Assembly: GCF_000759975.1 (NCBI RefSeq)
Contig: NZ_JNAM01000010.1
Coordinates: 275,762-339,761 of the forward strand
From: Prochlorococcus marinus str. MIT 9302
Lineage (GTDB): Bacteria; Cyanobacteriota; Cyanobacteriia; PCC-6307; Cyanobiaceae
Direction of reading: 5' to 3'
DNA length: 64,000 nucleotides
In this document: piece by piece, positions 44,074 to 53,447 of the stretch
How positions within the stretch are numbered: the stretch's first letter is position 1
Layout of the letters: each line of letters begins with the position of its first letter
Made by a program: the position numbers and the translations under genes
Notes under the pieces: generated by a model
Told to the model about the DNA's origin: nothing
Seen by the model: only the letters and a program-made list of their open reading frames with translations
Databases searched by the model: none

Positions 44074-45447
44074 ATGCACAGGTTAAAATTGTTTAATTAT
44101 TTAAAAAAAAGATTCTCAAGAAGAAGCAAGCAGAAAGTAATAAATGGATTCACATTAGCAGAGCTTTTAGTTGCTTCAGCCATTTCTGCTGTAGTTTTAA
44201 GTATCGCTTACTCATTAGTTAATGTAATTTTAACTTCTAATAAAAACGACAATACTAATATTGCATTAAGTACAAAAATAGAAAATGCACTTGGTTTTGT
44301 TGTAGATGAAGTTAAGAGTAGTAAAAATGTTATTTCAAGTTGGAGCGATTTACCTACAAGGTGTATACCACAAAATAAGGGAGAATTTGTTCTGGGTTTA
44401 ACACTGCCAGATCAAGCATTAACAAATGATAGTTATAAAAACAAAACAAACGTCAACTGGAAAAAGGTAGATTGTCCTATTGTTTATAGTCTTAAACAAG
44501 ATACTAGTTATAAAGGAAGGGGTGGATCTTTCAAGCTTTTTAGAAGCGGTCCTCAATTAGACCAGAAAGGATTTTATATTCCAACAAAGGTTTCAGAAAC
44601 TCTAATATCTGACCGAATTAAATATCAACCAGATGATGTTATGCCATGCAACACAGCAGAAGGGTGGACCCAAAGAAAAGTTAGAGGAATTATTATATGC
44701 ACCTCTCCATTCAATAAAGCAGCTGAGATAGGTATTTCTGCAGAAACAGTTTTGCAAGCTAATAAATATTCAACTGTTACTAAATCATCAGGTGGTTATG
44801 CAAAAATCCAAGATGAGAATTTAATTGGAGATATAGGAAGTTCATTTTTTAACTTAGATAATAATGAACAACCTTGTTCTTCCCCTCCTTGTTGTGTATT
44901 TGGAAGATGTAGTACTACTAACGAACAAACTTACTATATAGATGTTTCATTATCCATGAGTTGGTGTAGTGCAAAAGGTAAGAATTGTTTAGAAGCTGCC
45001 AAAGAAGAGGTTATAGGAGTTATTGCAAAATTGAAAAATGGAGTCATGTTACAAGTCGTCAAATTTAATGGATATAGTACTTTTCTGTGGCCTGCTTCAA
45101 AAGCTGTCAATCCTGAGACAAAAGCACAAGCTATCAACTTTGTAAGGAGCTTACGACCAGGTGGAGGGACTAATCCTTGGAATGGACTTATGAAATCAAT
45201 GCAGGATCAAAATGTTTCTCAAATAATTTTAATATCTGATGGATATACAAATTCTAGCGGAAGTTGTAATGGAAAAAATCAAAAATATGCAGATTGTTTT
45301 GCTCAATTCAACAAGCAAAGAGAAGGTAAGGGGTGGGATCCAGTAAAAATTGATTCAATATCCCTTGGTCTCGATTTTTGTAAAAAAGGAGGATGGATGG
45401 GTGAAATCTCAAACAAAACTAATGGCAAATGTGACATAATTATGTAA
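44074..45447 (+). CDS. prepilin-von Willebrand A domain protein, mobile copy
   Basis: 457 residues. Prepilin site NGFTLAELLVASAISAVVLS near residue 24 (Gly at -1, Glu at +5), then a globular domain and a C-terminal vWA domain with MIDAS residues DVSLSMSW, GGGTNPW and ILISDGYT. It closely matches the chromosomal gene at 56834 throughout. The native ATG position is TTG here (44089), and an ATG five codons upstream, in element sequence, likely replaces it. It would be exported by the PilD/PilQ system of the neighbouring locus as a variant pilus adhesin. Confidence 0.85.
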   Translation: MHRLKLFNYLKKRFSRRSKQKVINGFTLAELLVASAISAVVLSIAYSLVNVILTSNKNDNTNIALSTKIENALGFVVDEVKSSKNVISSWSDLPTRCIPQNKGEFVLGLTLPDQALTNDSYKNKTNVNWKKVDCPIVYSLKQDTSYKGRGGSFKLFRSGPQLDQKGFYIPTKVSETLISDRIKYQPDDVMPCNTAEGWTQRKVRGIIICTSPFNKAAEIGISAETVLQANKYSTVTKSSGGYAKIQDENLIGDIGSSFFNLDNNEQPCSSPPCCVFGRCSTTNEQTYYIDVSLSMSWCSAKGKNCLEAAKEEVIGVIAKLKNGVMLQVVKFNGYSTFLWPASKAVNPETKAQAINFVRSLRPGGGTNPWNGLMKSMQDQNVSQIILISDGYTNSSGSCNGKNQKYADCFAQFNKQREGKGWDPVKIDSISLGLDFCKKGGWMGEISNKTNGKCDIIM

Positions 45448-45463
45448 TCTTAATTTTTCTTCT

Positions 45464-45587
45464 CTTGCAAATCATCTTTTTAAGAAGAATTAAAATTATT
45501 TATATTTTCAAATTCACTATAAGAACCATCTAATAATCATGGGTGACCATAATAACCAATTCTCGTTTATCCTTTGCAGAGTCCCTG
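45464..45587 (-). pseudogene. decayed 3' end of a pilQ secretin gene
   Basis: The minus strand reads SAKDKRELVIMVTH then goes out of frame through a one-base deletion, whereas resident pilQ reads SAKDQRELVIMVTPRLL. Similarity continues to the stop region and into the intergenic segment before the vWA gene. The same convergent arrangement exists at 56.7-56.85 kb, so this is a fragment carried along when the vWA gene was captured. Confidence 0.8.
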
Positions 45588-45891
45588 TATCTTGTTCATC
45601 AGAAGATTTACATTTTTTCCAATTTTCACTAATTTTCTTAAAAGATGATTAGAGACAAATTATTCAAATTGTTTTCAAGTAAAAAGTTCTAAGGTAGGAA
45701 ACTTCAAGCCATAAATGTTGCATTAGATATAAATTTTTTAGAGCAAAAACGATATAAGACAACAAACAGTTATTAGTAAAAACGCTAGTTTTGTAAACTA
45801 TAGCCATAAATTAAAAAAATAGTTCACGCCACATAGTTCACATTTTTAAAATTATCTCTAATCGCTTGCAAATACTGAGGTCAACTTTAGA
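45588..45891. other. right arm of mini-element
   Basis: No gene seen. AGTTCACGC at 45821 and AGTTCAC at 45835 lie 14 bp apart and the latter 57 bp before TTTCAAGAC at 45892. TGTAAACTATAGCCA (about 45792) and TTTAAAATTATCTC (about 45845) match the tycheposon's right arm. Confidence 0.65.
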
Positions 45892-45930
45892 TTTCAAGAC
45901 TAGAGCCTTAAACCACTCGACCACCCCTCC
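45892..45930 (-). pseudogene. tRNA-Ser 5' half, copy 3 with its old promoter
   Basis: 39 bases identical to tRNA nucleotides 1-39. It is the original chromosomal 5' half, displaced by the insertions. ATTATA at 45961-45966 (TATAAT on the minus strand) lies 31 bases upstream, the same distance as the TATATT of the functional copy, and is probably the ancestral promoter, now orphaned. The rest of 45931-46221 holds nothing I can identify. Confidence 0.8.
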
Positions 45931-46221
45931 AGGCAAAAATATTAAATTTTTAGATTTTTAATTATAACAAAAGGTGGTTGATTTTTCCTGAAATAGATTG
46001 TAAACGCATATCCAATTAGAGTATGAAAGGCATTGCCAAAACAACAAATTAATCTAGCTTTAAAGACTAAATCGTTTAACCTCTCAATTTGCGCTATAAA
46101 GGTTTTGGAGGTTACTAGTTTAGGCTCACCTGTTCCAAGAATTTATTGCTGAAAATAAAATATATTAGGAAATTATTGAAACTTTATTCTATTATTCAAT
46201 AGATTTAGATCTCACAAATTA

Positions 46222-46560
46222 ATGAAAGAGAGTGAATTTCTTTTGCACCTTGATAGAACCGATAGAGATTTAGATGCATTTCCTTTTTGGGCTGTTTTTA
46301 AAAAAGCTTGTAGTAAGTATCCAGTTAAAGGGATTAAAAATTTAACCCCTGGCAGGCAAGCTCTATTAATTTTATGGGAAGCAAATTCTCAAACTAGAGA
46401 TGAGAACGGTAAAATAATTACGGCTAATTTAAATAGTGGCAATACCAAGGAAAAACTAGAAAGGTTGAAAGAGGATTTAATAGGTCATTTTATGAATGAT
46501 GAAATAGACGATAATGCACTTAAAAAATTTATTCGTTCAGTAGTTAAAGAAGTTACGTGA
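46222..46560 (+). CDS. hypothetical protein, 112 aa
   Basis: Soluble, charged protein (FLLHLDRTDRDLDAFPFWAV at the start and a helical end). No recognised domain. It ends 7 bases from the convergent pilC gene. Probably a conserved host gene that marks the chromosomal side of the tRNA island. Confidence 0.6.
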   Translation: MKESEFLLHLDRTDRDLDAFPFWAVFKKACSKYPVKGIKNLTPGRQALLILWEANSQTRDENGKIITANLNSGNTKEKLERLKEDLIGHFMNDEIDDNALKKFIRSVVKEVT

Positions 46561-46567
46561 TAACTAT

Positions 46568-47818
46568 TTAACTTACAGTACTCATCATATTAAACATAGG
46601 CAAATACATAGCTACTAAAATAAATGCAACAACACCCGCTACAAATACAATCATTAATGGTTCCAGAATGGAAGTTAAAGATTTAACAGAGGTTGATACT
46701 TCATCTTCATAAAAATCAGCTAGTTTATTGACCATCTCGCTTAGTTCACCGGTTTCTTCCCCAATCCTAAACATTGATGTAAACATAATAGGGATAGGTT
46801 CTTCAGTAGCTAAAACCTTGTATATCGGTTGCCCTGCCTGAATTTCGGTATTCATTTTATCGGCAATTCGTTGAAAAACCTTATTACCTAGTGTTCTTTT
46901 TGAAATTGTTAATGACTCTAAAATAGGAACACCTGCTGAGTTTAAAGCAGATAAAGTTCTTGAGAAGTTCGCAAGACAAGATTTAGTAACTAAATCTTTA
47001 GTTATAGGTAATTTTAGTAAAGTTTTATCTCTCCAATTTATAAAGGATGAAGTTTTAGATTGTCTTTTTAAGAAGAAAATTAATATGACCAAAACTGGTA
47101 TAACTTTAATTAAAAAAGACGGATCCTTTATAGCATTTGAGGCGTCAACTAAAATCTGGGTTAATCCAGGTAAATCAGCTCCTGAAGAAGCATACATATC
47201 AACAAATATAGGTATTACAAAAACAAGCATTATTATAATTACTGCAATTGTCAGAGTGAAGATAGCAATAGGATAAGCAAGAGCACTACTAATTTGACCC
47301 TTTATTTTTGCTAGGCTTTCCAACAAACCTGCTTCCCTATCTAGGACATCAGGTAAGAGTCCCGCAGTTTCTCCAGCCGAAACTAGTGCTAAGTACATTT
47401 CATTAAAAACTTCTGGATATTTCTCGAGCATAGAAACAAATGTAGATCCTCTACTTATTCCCATTGAAGCATCTCTAAAAATATATTTTAAAGTTTTATT
47501 TTCATTACTTTCCGCTAATATATTTAAAGCTTCTAATAATGGAAGTCCAGTTCTTATCATTGAAGATAACTGTTTAGTTGCAATAGCTAATGCTTTAGTT
47601 GAAGGAGTCTTTAGTTTTTTCTTGGGATCTAACTTTTTTTTTGCTTTAAGGCTTTCAAACTTTTTATTTTTTTTTACCTTGATTTTGGTTGAATTAGAGA
47701 CTTCTTTGTTATTAATTTCTGTATTTAATTTTTTGTCGGATTTAATTGAATTTGATTCCTCCCTTTTTCTTTCTAGCGCCCCCCTTATTTTGGGGTCTTC
47801 AATAAATGAATAATTCAT
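46568..47818 (-). CDS. pilC: type IV pilus inner-membrane platform protein
   Basis: 416 residues with two T2SF domains (about 80-205 and 285-405), each with a membrane helix pair. Typical motifs are QLSSMIRTGLPLLEALNILA and NFSRTLSALNSAGVPILESL. PilC anchors the PilB and PilT motors. Start ATG at 47818, 10 bases after pilT stop; last gene of the pilB-pilT-pilC operon. The N-terminal 70 residues are lysine-rich and disordered. Confidence 0.92.
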   Translation of the reverse strand: MNYSFIEDPKIRGALERKREESNSIKSDKKLNTEINNKEVSNSTKIKVKKNKKFESLKAKKKLDPKKKLKTPSTKALAIATKQLSSMIRTGLPLLEALNILAESNENKTLKYIFRDASMGISRGSTFVSMLEKYPEVFNEMYLALVSAGETAGLLPDVLDREAGLLESLAKIKGQISSALAYPIAIFTLTIAVIIIMLVFVIPIFVDMYASSGADLPGLTQILVDASNAIKDPSFLIKVIPVLVILIFFLKRQSKTSSFINWRDKTLLKLPITKDLVTKSCLANFSRTLSALNSAGVPILESLTISKRTLGNKVFQRIADKMNTEIQAGQPIYKVLATEEPIPIMFTSMFRIGEETGELSEMVNKLADFYEDEVSTSVKSLTSILEPLMIVFVAGVVAFILVAMYLPMFNMMSTVS

Positions 47819-47828
47819 AAATACAAAA

Positions 47829-48896
47829 TTAGGAATTATCTAATTCGAGCAAACTTGTTAATACATTTGGCCTGTTGCATTTGAAAAAAGCCTCTTCTTT
47901 TGTAATCTTACCTTGATTAATATGCTCAAAAAGTGCTTGTTCTAAAGTTTGCATCCCATATTTTGCCCCAACTTGTATTTGAGAATAAACTTGCGAAGCT
48001 TTAGCTTCTCTTATTAAATTTCCTATTGCATTATTGTTTACAAGAATTTCAGCAGCTAGTGTTCTTTTGTTGTCTTTCGTTTTGCAAAGAGTTTGAGAAA
48101 TAACCCCAATTAGAGAAGCTGATAGCTGCACTCTTACTTGTTGCTGTTGAGAAGTAGGAAATACATCTATAATTCTATCAATAGTTTGGGAAGCAGAAGA
48201 AGTATGTAATGTTCCCATTACCAAATGGCCTGTCTCAGCGGCAGTAATTGCCAAACTTATTGTCTCTAAATCTCTCATTTCACCAACTAAAATTATATCA
48301 GGATCTTCTCTTAAAGCTGACCTTAACGCTTTAGAGAATGAAAGTGTATCTTCTCCAACCTCCCTCTGCCTAACTAAACAATTCTTATTATCAAATACAA
48401 ACTCAATGGGATCTTCAATTGTAAGAATATGATGAGAGTGATTATTATTAATCCAATCAATAGAGCTCGCGAGAGTAGTTGTTTTGCCTGAACCTGTAGG
48501 CCCAGTAACAAGCATTAACCCTCTTGGTCTATTTAACAATTGTTGAACACTATCAGGTAATCCAATCTTTGAGAAATCTGGAATATCTGTATTTAATGCT
48601 CTCATTACACAGGATAATTTCCCTCTATCCATAAAAATATTTAATCTGAATCTAGCAACTCCCTTTAGACCATAACTGCAATCTAATTCTTTTTCTTTAT
48701 CAAAAACTTTCAATTTCTCAGCAGTAAGAATTTCTTCGAGATCTCTCCTAAGCTGAGTTTCTTCATAAATTTCGGAAGAAGCAGGTAAAATCTGACCTTG
48801 AATTCTGAAGTAAGGTGTAGTACCTCCAGTTAAATGTAAATCAGAACCATTCCTACTAACCAAGTTGGTCATTAATTCTTTTAATTTAGTTGTCAT
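47829..48896 (-). CDS. pilT: type IV pilus retraction ATPase
   Basis: 355 residues. Walker A LMLVTGPTGSGKTTTLAS, Asp box DPDIILVGEMRDLETI, and the PilT-type NAIGNLIREAKASQVYSQIQ segment near the C-terminus. Drives pilus retraction. Overlaps the end of pilB by 11 bases, so translation is coupled. Confidence 0.92.
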   Translation of the reverse strand: MTTKLKELMTNLVSRNGSDLHLTGGTTPYFRIQGQILPASSEIYEETQLRRDLEEILTAEKLKVFDKEKELDCSYGLKGVARFRLNIFMDRGKLSCVMRALNTDIPDFSKIGLPDSVQQLLNRPRGLMLVTGPTGSGKTTTLASSIDWINNNHSHHILTIEDPIEFVFDNKNCLVRQREVGEDTLSFSKALRSALREDPDIILVGEMRDLETISLAITAAETGHLVMGTLHTSSASQTIDRIIDVFPTSQQQQVRVQLSASLIGVISQTLCKTKDNKRTLAAEILVNNNAIGNLIREAKASQVYSQIQVGAKYGMQTLEQALFEHINQGKITKEEAFFKCNRPNVLTSLLELDNS

Positions 48897-50664
48897 CTGT
48901 TTCTTCCTCTAAAAGACAAACTCTTTCTACTTCATCAATTGTAGTCAATTTATCTCTCACTAAGTCCATTCCATACATTAATAAACTTTTTACTCCATTT
49001 TTATAAGAATGTTCTCTTATAACATCAGCAGTGCTTGATTTCATTATTAATTCTCTTATGGAATCATTTACCTTCATTACTTCGTAAATGCCTAATCTTC
49101 CTTTATAGCCTGTGCCATTACAGACATTGCATGTATTTTGAGAATTGTAGTCATTATCTTTTAGGTCTATAACTTTTGCTACACGAAATTCATTTATTCC
49201 ATAATTTATATATGATTGGTGTTTATCTGGATCAGCTTTAACTGTCTCGCAACAATTTACGCATACTTTTCTAATTAATCTTTGGGCCATTACCCCAATA
49301 ACTGATGAACCAACAAGATAAGGGGGGCATCCCATTTCTGCTAATCTCGTTATTGCAGTCGCAGTATCATTAGCATGTAGTGTTGTGAAAACCATATGCC
49401 CTGTTAGTGCAGCTTCCATAGCTGTTTGCGCTGTTTCTTTATCTCTTGTTTCTCCAACAAGTATAATATCGGGATCTTGCCTCATTAAAGATCTTAGGGC
49501 TCTAGAAAAATCGAGACCTTTCTCTCTTATAACTTGAACTTGATGAACTCCGTTCAATGTGTATTCAACAGGATCTTCTACAGTACTAATATTTACATCA
49601 GGAGTATTTCTCTCGTTTAAGATAGAAAATAAAGTTGTAGATTTTCCACTTCCAGTAGGCCCAACTACAATAAAAATTCCATAAGGTGAAGCCCCCATTT
49701 CTCTAACTTGATTTAGTTCATTTGAATAAGTGATTAATTTCTGAAGATCTAGCATTGAAGTATCTGACTGCAAGGATCTTAATACAATCTTTTCTCCCCA
49801 TTTACCTGGAAGAGTACTTACCCTAAAATCAGAAATTTCTTTATTAATAGAACATCTGATTCTGCCATCTTGAGGGAGTCTTTTTTCTGCAATATCTAGT
49901 TTACTCATAACTTTTAATCTGCTTGATATAGCCTTTGATTTTCCTTTAGGTAATGAATAAATCTCCTTTAAAACACCATCTATTCGATATCTAATACGCA
50001 TTTTATCTTCCATAGGTTCTACATGTATATCAGAAGCCTTTAATCTTCCACATGCAGATAAAATTGAACCAACTGCTGCAACCACAGGGTCATTGGTAGC
50101 TAATAATTCACTATCTTCGATAATTTCTGAATTCTCTTCTTCCTCATCCTCATCCTCATCTTCGAAAAAATCAAACTCAAAAACATCATTAGTTTCAAGT
50201 TTAGATTTTTCAATTAATTCATTTAATATTGTTTTAGGTTTTTGTTCGCTTTTTAAGGGAGTTAATTCATCAGGCTTTTTGTTTTCGATTTTGTTGTCAC
50301 TTTTTTCCTTTAATTGAGTTTGAGTATCATTTAAATCTTTTTTTTCAATTACTGAGTTATTTATTTTATTTAAAGTATCTTTTTCTACAAAACTTTTTTT
50401 ATTAGAGTCTACATTAAACCATTTTTCAAATTCTTCTGCAGAAATTGTATTTACTTCAATTGTTCGATTAAATTTATTTTTTAATAGACCTGAAATTTTC
50501 TTTACTTCTGAGTAAACTGGATTCATTGCCCCAAGAGTTATCGTTGACTCATTAAAAGAGACTAATATGGCTCCAATAGATTCACAAATTTGTTTTGTCA
50601 GAATCTCTTCTATTTCTTCTCTATTGATTGGTAATGAGCCACTTTTAGGTTTAGATGAAACCAT
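48886..50664 (-). CDS. pilB: type IV pilus extension ATPase
   Basis: 592 residues. Walker A IFIVVGPTGSGKSTTLFSI, Walker B/Asp box DPDIILVGETRDKETAQTA, and a tetracysteine zinc site VCVNC and NTCNVCNGTGYKG. An acidic linker (about 170-185) joins the N-terminal domain to the motor. It powers pilus assembly. First gene of the leftward motor operon, divergent from the pilP-like gene at 50790 across a 125-bp promoter region. Confidence 0.93.
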   Translation of the reverse strand: MVSSKPKSGSLPINREEIEEILTKQICESIGAILVSFNESTITLGAMNPVYSEVKKISGLLKNKFNRTIEVNTISAEEFEKWFNVDSNKKSFVEKDTLNKINNSVIEKKDLNDTQTQLKEKSDNKIENKKPDELTPLKSEQKPKTILNELIEKSKLETNDVFEFDFFEDEDEDEEEENSEIIEDSELLATNDPVVAAVGSILSACGRLKASDIHVEPMEDKMRIRYRIDGVLKEIYSLPKGKSKAISSRLKVMSKLDIAEKRLPQDGRIRCSINKEISDFRVSTLPGKWGEKIVLRSLQSDTSMLDLQKLITYSNELNQVREMGASPYGIFIVVGPTGSGKSTTLFSILNERNTPDVNISTVEDPVEYTLNGVHQVQVIREKGLDFSRALRSLMRQDPDIILVGETRDKETAQTAMEAALTGHMVFTTLHANDTATAITRLAEMGCPPYLVGSSVIGVMAQRLIRKVCVNCCETVKADPDKHQSYINYGINEFRVAKVIDLKDNDYNSQNTCNVCNGTGYKGRLGIYEVMKVNDSIRELIMKSSTADVIREHSYKNGVKSLLMYGMDLVRDKLTTIDEVERVCLLEEETDDN

Positions 50665-50789
50665 CCTGAGAATTATTACTATATTTATTAAATTTAATCA
50701 TAAATTTTTAAGTTTGTGTTTATTTAGAAAGAAGTTGCACACATTTAAGTATCGTTTATAATCAAAAAAATTTTGAATATAAATATTGA

Positions 50790-51287
50790 ATGAAAATTGA
50801 AAATTTTTCAAAATTTTTAAAATATATAATTCCTCTATCACTATCAACTTTTTTTATTTTATTTTTTTTCAAAAAAAATAATATAGATTATATTTCTGTG
50901 GAAATGGACATTCCAAGTGATATGGAAAATCAAAGAAGCAATGAAGAATCCTCCTCGATAAATAAATTTCAATTAAGACCTTTTATTCCTGATAATTCCT
51001 ATGAAAGAAAGTCTCCTCTGAGCGCCATTAACAATAACCCATTTGAGAAGTTAGGAACAGTTGAAAGCTCTTATAATCAGTTGCCAAGCGATTTGAAATT
51101 TACTGGTATTTTGAAAGTTGGAAATAAAGAAGGAGTTTTTATTTCTTCTAATAGAGGTTTAGACGTTCTTTATTCAGGTCAAGAGGTTGCACAAGGTTAC
51201 AAAATAATGACTATAGATTCTGAAAAGGCAGAAATTACTCTTTCTAATGGTTTCAATACTAAATTAGTTAAACTTGAACAAGATTAA
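50790..51287 (+). CDS. PilP-like pilus assembly protein
   Basis: 165 residues. An N-terminal membrane segment (YIIPLSLSTFFILFFF) and a small beta-rich domain (LKFTGILKVGNKEGVFISSN, then ITLSNGFNTKLVKL) of the kind that links PilNO to the secretin. Position directly before pilM-N-O-Q-like genes supports the role, although family similarity is weak. Lacks a lipobox, unlike proteobacterial PilP. Confidence 0.6.
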   Translation: MKIENFSKFLKYIIPLSLSTFFILFFFKKNNIDYISVEMDIPSDMENQRSNEESSSINKFQLRPFIPDNSYERKSPLSAINNNPFEKLGTVESSYNQLPSDLKFTGILKVGNKEGVFISSNRGLDVLYSGQEVAQGYKIMTIDSEKAEITLSNGFNTKLVKLEQD

Positions 51288-51291
51288 TAAT

Positions 51292-52707
51292 ATGAAGAAA
51301 AGAGAAAAGATTAAATTATTTATAAAAGAAATTTCAAATAAAAAAAAATTAATAAATATCGTCAATTTAAGAAAATTAATTAATAAGGGAAATTTTAAAT
51401 TAGAGATACCTTTTAAAAATACTTTTGCAAACTTAAAAAGTAATATTTTGCCTAAAGATCAATCTTTAATTTTTTTTAAAATTAAAGATAAATTTAATAT
51501 GTTGACTGACAAGGAATCATTTTCAAAATATCAAAAGAAAATAAAGAGATTAAAGATTTCTAATCTTCTTAATAGTAAAAAATCAAACAAGATAAATAGA
51601 AATCAAAAAAAGATAAATAGAAATCAAAAAAAAATAAATCTAAAAAATTTATTTTCTCTAAAATTAAAACAAACAAATGATCAATTCGATAATTTTAAAA
51701 AGAAATTTCAACTTCCAATATCGAAGACTAGATTTAATAATGATTTAAAGGAATTAGTTTTAAAGTATTTTCCAAAAGCTGAAAATAAAAATAATAAATC
51801 TACTAACTTCTTTGTAGTTATTCACTATTCGGAGCATAAGCTCTCTATATCGAAAATATTATCTGATACGAAAGTATTTAACGTCGAAGATCTTATAAGT
51901 ATGAATATTCCAACTGCGATTTTAGGAGATTTTAAAGTTGAAAATAAATCTGATCTTTTAAATATTTTAAGAGATATATTTTCTCTTTTTGACGTCTCAA
52001 GCAAACCGGTAATGCTTCTTTTAGGATCCTCATTCTTTACAATAAAAAGTTTTGATGACTCAGAGTTGGTATCTTTTTCTGAAGATAATCCTCAACTTTT
52101 ATCCAAGAGCCCATATCTACCTGACGATACATTAATTCAATATTCTAGATCCACTGGTAATAAATTAACTTCTTATCACAGGGTGGTATATGCCAATAAG
52201 AAAGTTATGGATTCATGGATAGAGGTCCTTTCTGATTTAGGACAACCTCTTGCTGGAGTTACCTGTTCTTGTATTCACTTAATTGAAGCAATTACTAAAA
52301 AATTTAAAAAGTTATCTATTTTATGTGATGTAGATATGGGTGCTACATACATATATATAGAAAAGGAAAATTGTGAATTAAATACATTTAAACTCCCCTT
52401 TGGAGCCTCTAATTATATTTCTACAGATAAAAAAATATCTGAACAATTTTTTGAAAGGCTTCAAAATTCTATCTCCTTAATAATTGAAAAATTAGGACAC
52501 CCAATCAATAATGATATATTTTTAATTGGTGAAGGTATTGATAAGCTTGAGATAGATAAACTAAATTTAGATCAAAGATTTAAAAAATTTCCTGAAGATA
52601 TTTTTATGAATTATAAAGTTAATAAAAATATTGATAATTCTATAGTTCTAGAAAATAAGTCAAATCTTATTAAAATGACTTCCGTAACCGAAATTATAAA
52701 TAAATGA
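51292..52707 (+). CDS. pilM: PilM-like actin-fold pilus protein
   Basis: 471 residues from ATG 51292 (a TTG start at 51274 would overlap the gene before). The first 150 residues are lysine- and asparagine-rich with a 21-bp tandem repeat coding INRNQKK twice. The rest has actin-like traits (AGVTCSCIHLIEAITKKF, LCDVDMGATYIYIEKENCEL, NDIFLIGEGIDKL). PilM binds ATP and the PilN N-terminus. The stop overlaps the next start. Confidence 0.7.
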   Translation: MKKREKIKLFIKEISNKKKLINIVNLRKLINKGNFKLEIPFKNTFANLKSNILPKDQSLIFFKIKDKFNMLTDKESFSKYQKKIKRLKISNLLNSKKSNKINRNQKKINRNQKKINLKNLFSLKLKQTNDQFDNFKKKFQLPISKTRFNNDLKELVLKYFPKAENKNNKSTNFFVVIHYSEHKLSISKILSDTKVFNVEDLISMNIPTAILGDFKVENKSDLLNILRDIFSLFDVSSKPVMLLLGSSFFTIKSFDDSELVSFSEDNPQLLSKSPYLPDDTLIQYSRSTGNKLTSYHRVVYANKKVMDSWIEVLSDLGQPLAGVTCSCIHLIEAITKKFKKLSILCDVDMGATYIYIEKENCELNTFKLPFGASNYISTDKKISEQFFERLQNSISLIIEKLGHPINNDIFLIGEGIDKLEIDKLNLDQRFKKFPEDIFMNYKVNKNIDNSIVLENKSNLIKMTSVTEIINK

Positions 52708-53441
52708 TTAAATATAACTTTTTATCTAATTACGAAGGAATTAAAATTTGGGAAAAAGGATTAGATAAATCTCCTTCTAATAAACCTTTTTTAAAAAATG
52801 ATTTCAAAGAAATTCTTTTAATTTCAAGAGCATTTTTAATTCAAAATAAGATTTTTTATGTACCAACTTTATCTACATTAGGAATTGCTTTTATTTTTAA
52901 TTTGGTTGGATTTTTGCCCTATCTAAATACCCTCAGGTTAGAAAATAAACATCAAGAATTTACTTTTAATGTTGAAGAGTTAACTACTTTTAATGAAAAC
53001 TTAGAAAATAAAAATAAAGATCTAGATAACTATTATCAATTATATGTTGCAGGAGCCCCGGCATATATTTTTTCATATTTTCTTCAAAAAAATATTCCTG
53101 AAGATTTACAAATTACTGAATACCTAATTGATAAAGATGGATTTGATATTTATGCTCAAGCTTATTCTATTAAAACAATAAATGATTTTATAAATTCAAT
53201 TCTTGAATGGTCAATAGTAAAATCAGATTCTATTACTGTAAGAAATGTTATAAAGTCAGGAAACAGCAATCAAACAGATCCTTCTTCTAATAATGATCTT
53301 TTTTTAGTTGAAATTTCAGGAAAAAATAATTTAATAGGAATTTCAAAAAGGTTACCAATTTTTCGCGATTCATTTAACTATGGTCAGATAAATAAAATTG
53401 AAAGGTACATCAATTCAAAAGAATCAGGCATCATTAATTAG
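52704..53441 (+). CDS. pilN: PilN-like pilus assembly protein
   Basis: 245 residues. One membrane helix about 55-72 (YVPTLSTLGIAFIFNLVGFL), a coiled coil with asparagine-rich segment and a C-terminal ferredoxin-like region (LQITEYLIDKDGFDIYAQAY). Fits PilN by size, topology and gene order. It overlaps pilM by 4 bases and precedes pilO by 6. Confidence 0.7.
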   Translation: MIKYNFLSNYEGIKIWEKGLDKSPSNKPFLKNDFKEILLISRAFLIQNKIFYVPTLSTLGIAFIFNLVGFLPYLNTLRLENKHQEFTFNVEELTTFNENLENKNKDLDNYYQLYVAGAPAYIFSYFLQKNIPEDLQITEYLIDKDGFDIYAQAYSIKTINDFINSILEWSIVKSDSITVRNVIKSGNSNQTDPSSNNDLFLVEISGKNNLIGISKRLPIFRDSFNYGQINKIERYINSKESGIIN

Positions 53442-53447
53442 TTAATT

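Larger units (their letters stand above)
43831..45891. mobile_element. 2-kb integrase-less mini-element carrying a vWA prepilin gene
   Basis: Bounded by tRNA 5'-half copies and bearing left and right arms with the same geometry as the tycheposon: 14-bp-period repeats (AGTCCACGC, AGTGCACGC at 44039 and 44053; AGTTCAC at 45821 and 45835) at 208 and 57 bp from the crossover. It has no recombinase gene and would have to be moved by one supplied in trans, probably that at 26704. Its only gene is a captured pilin gene. Confidence 0.75.
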
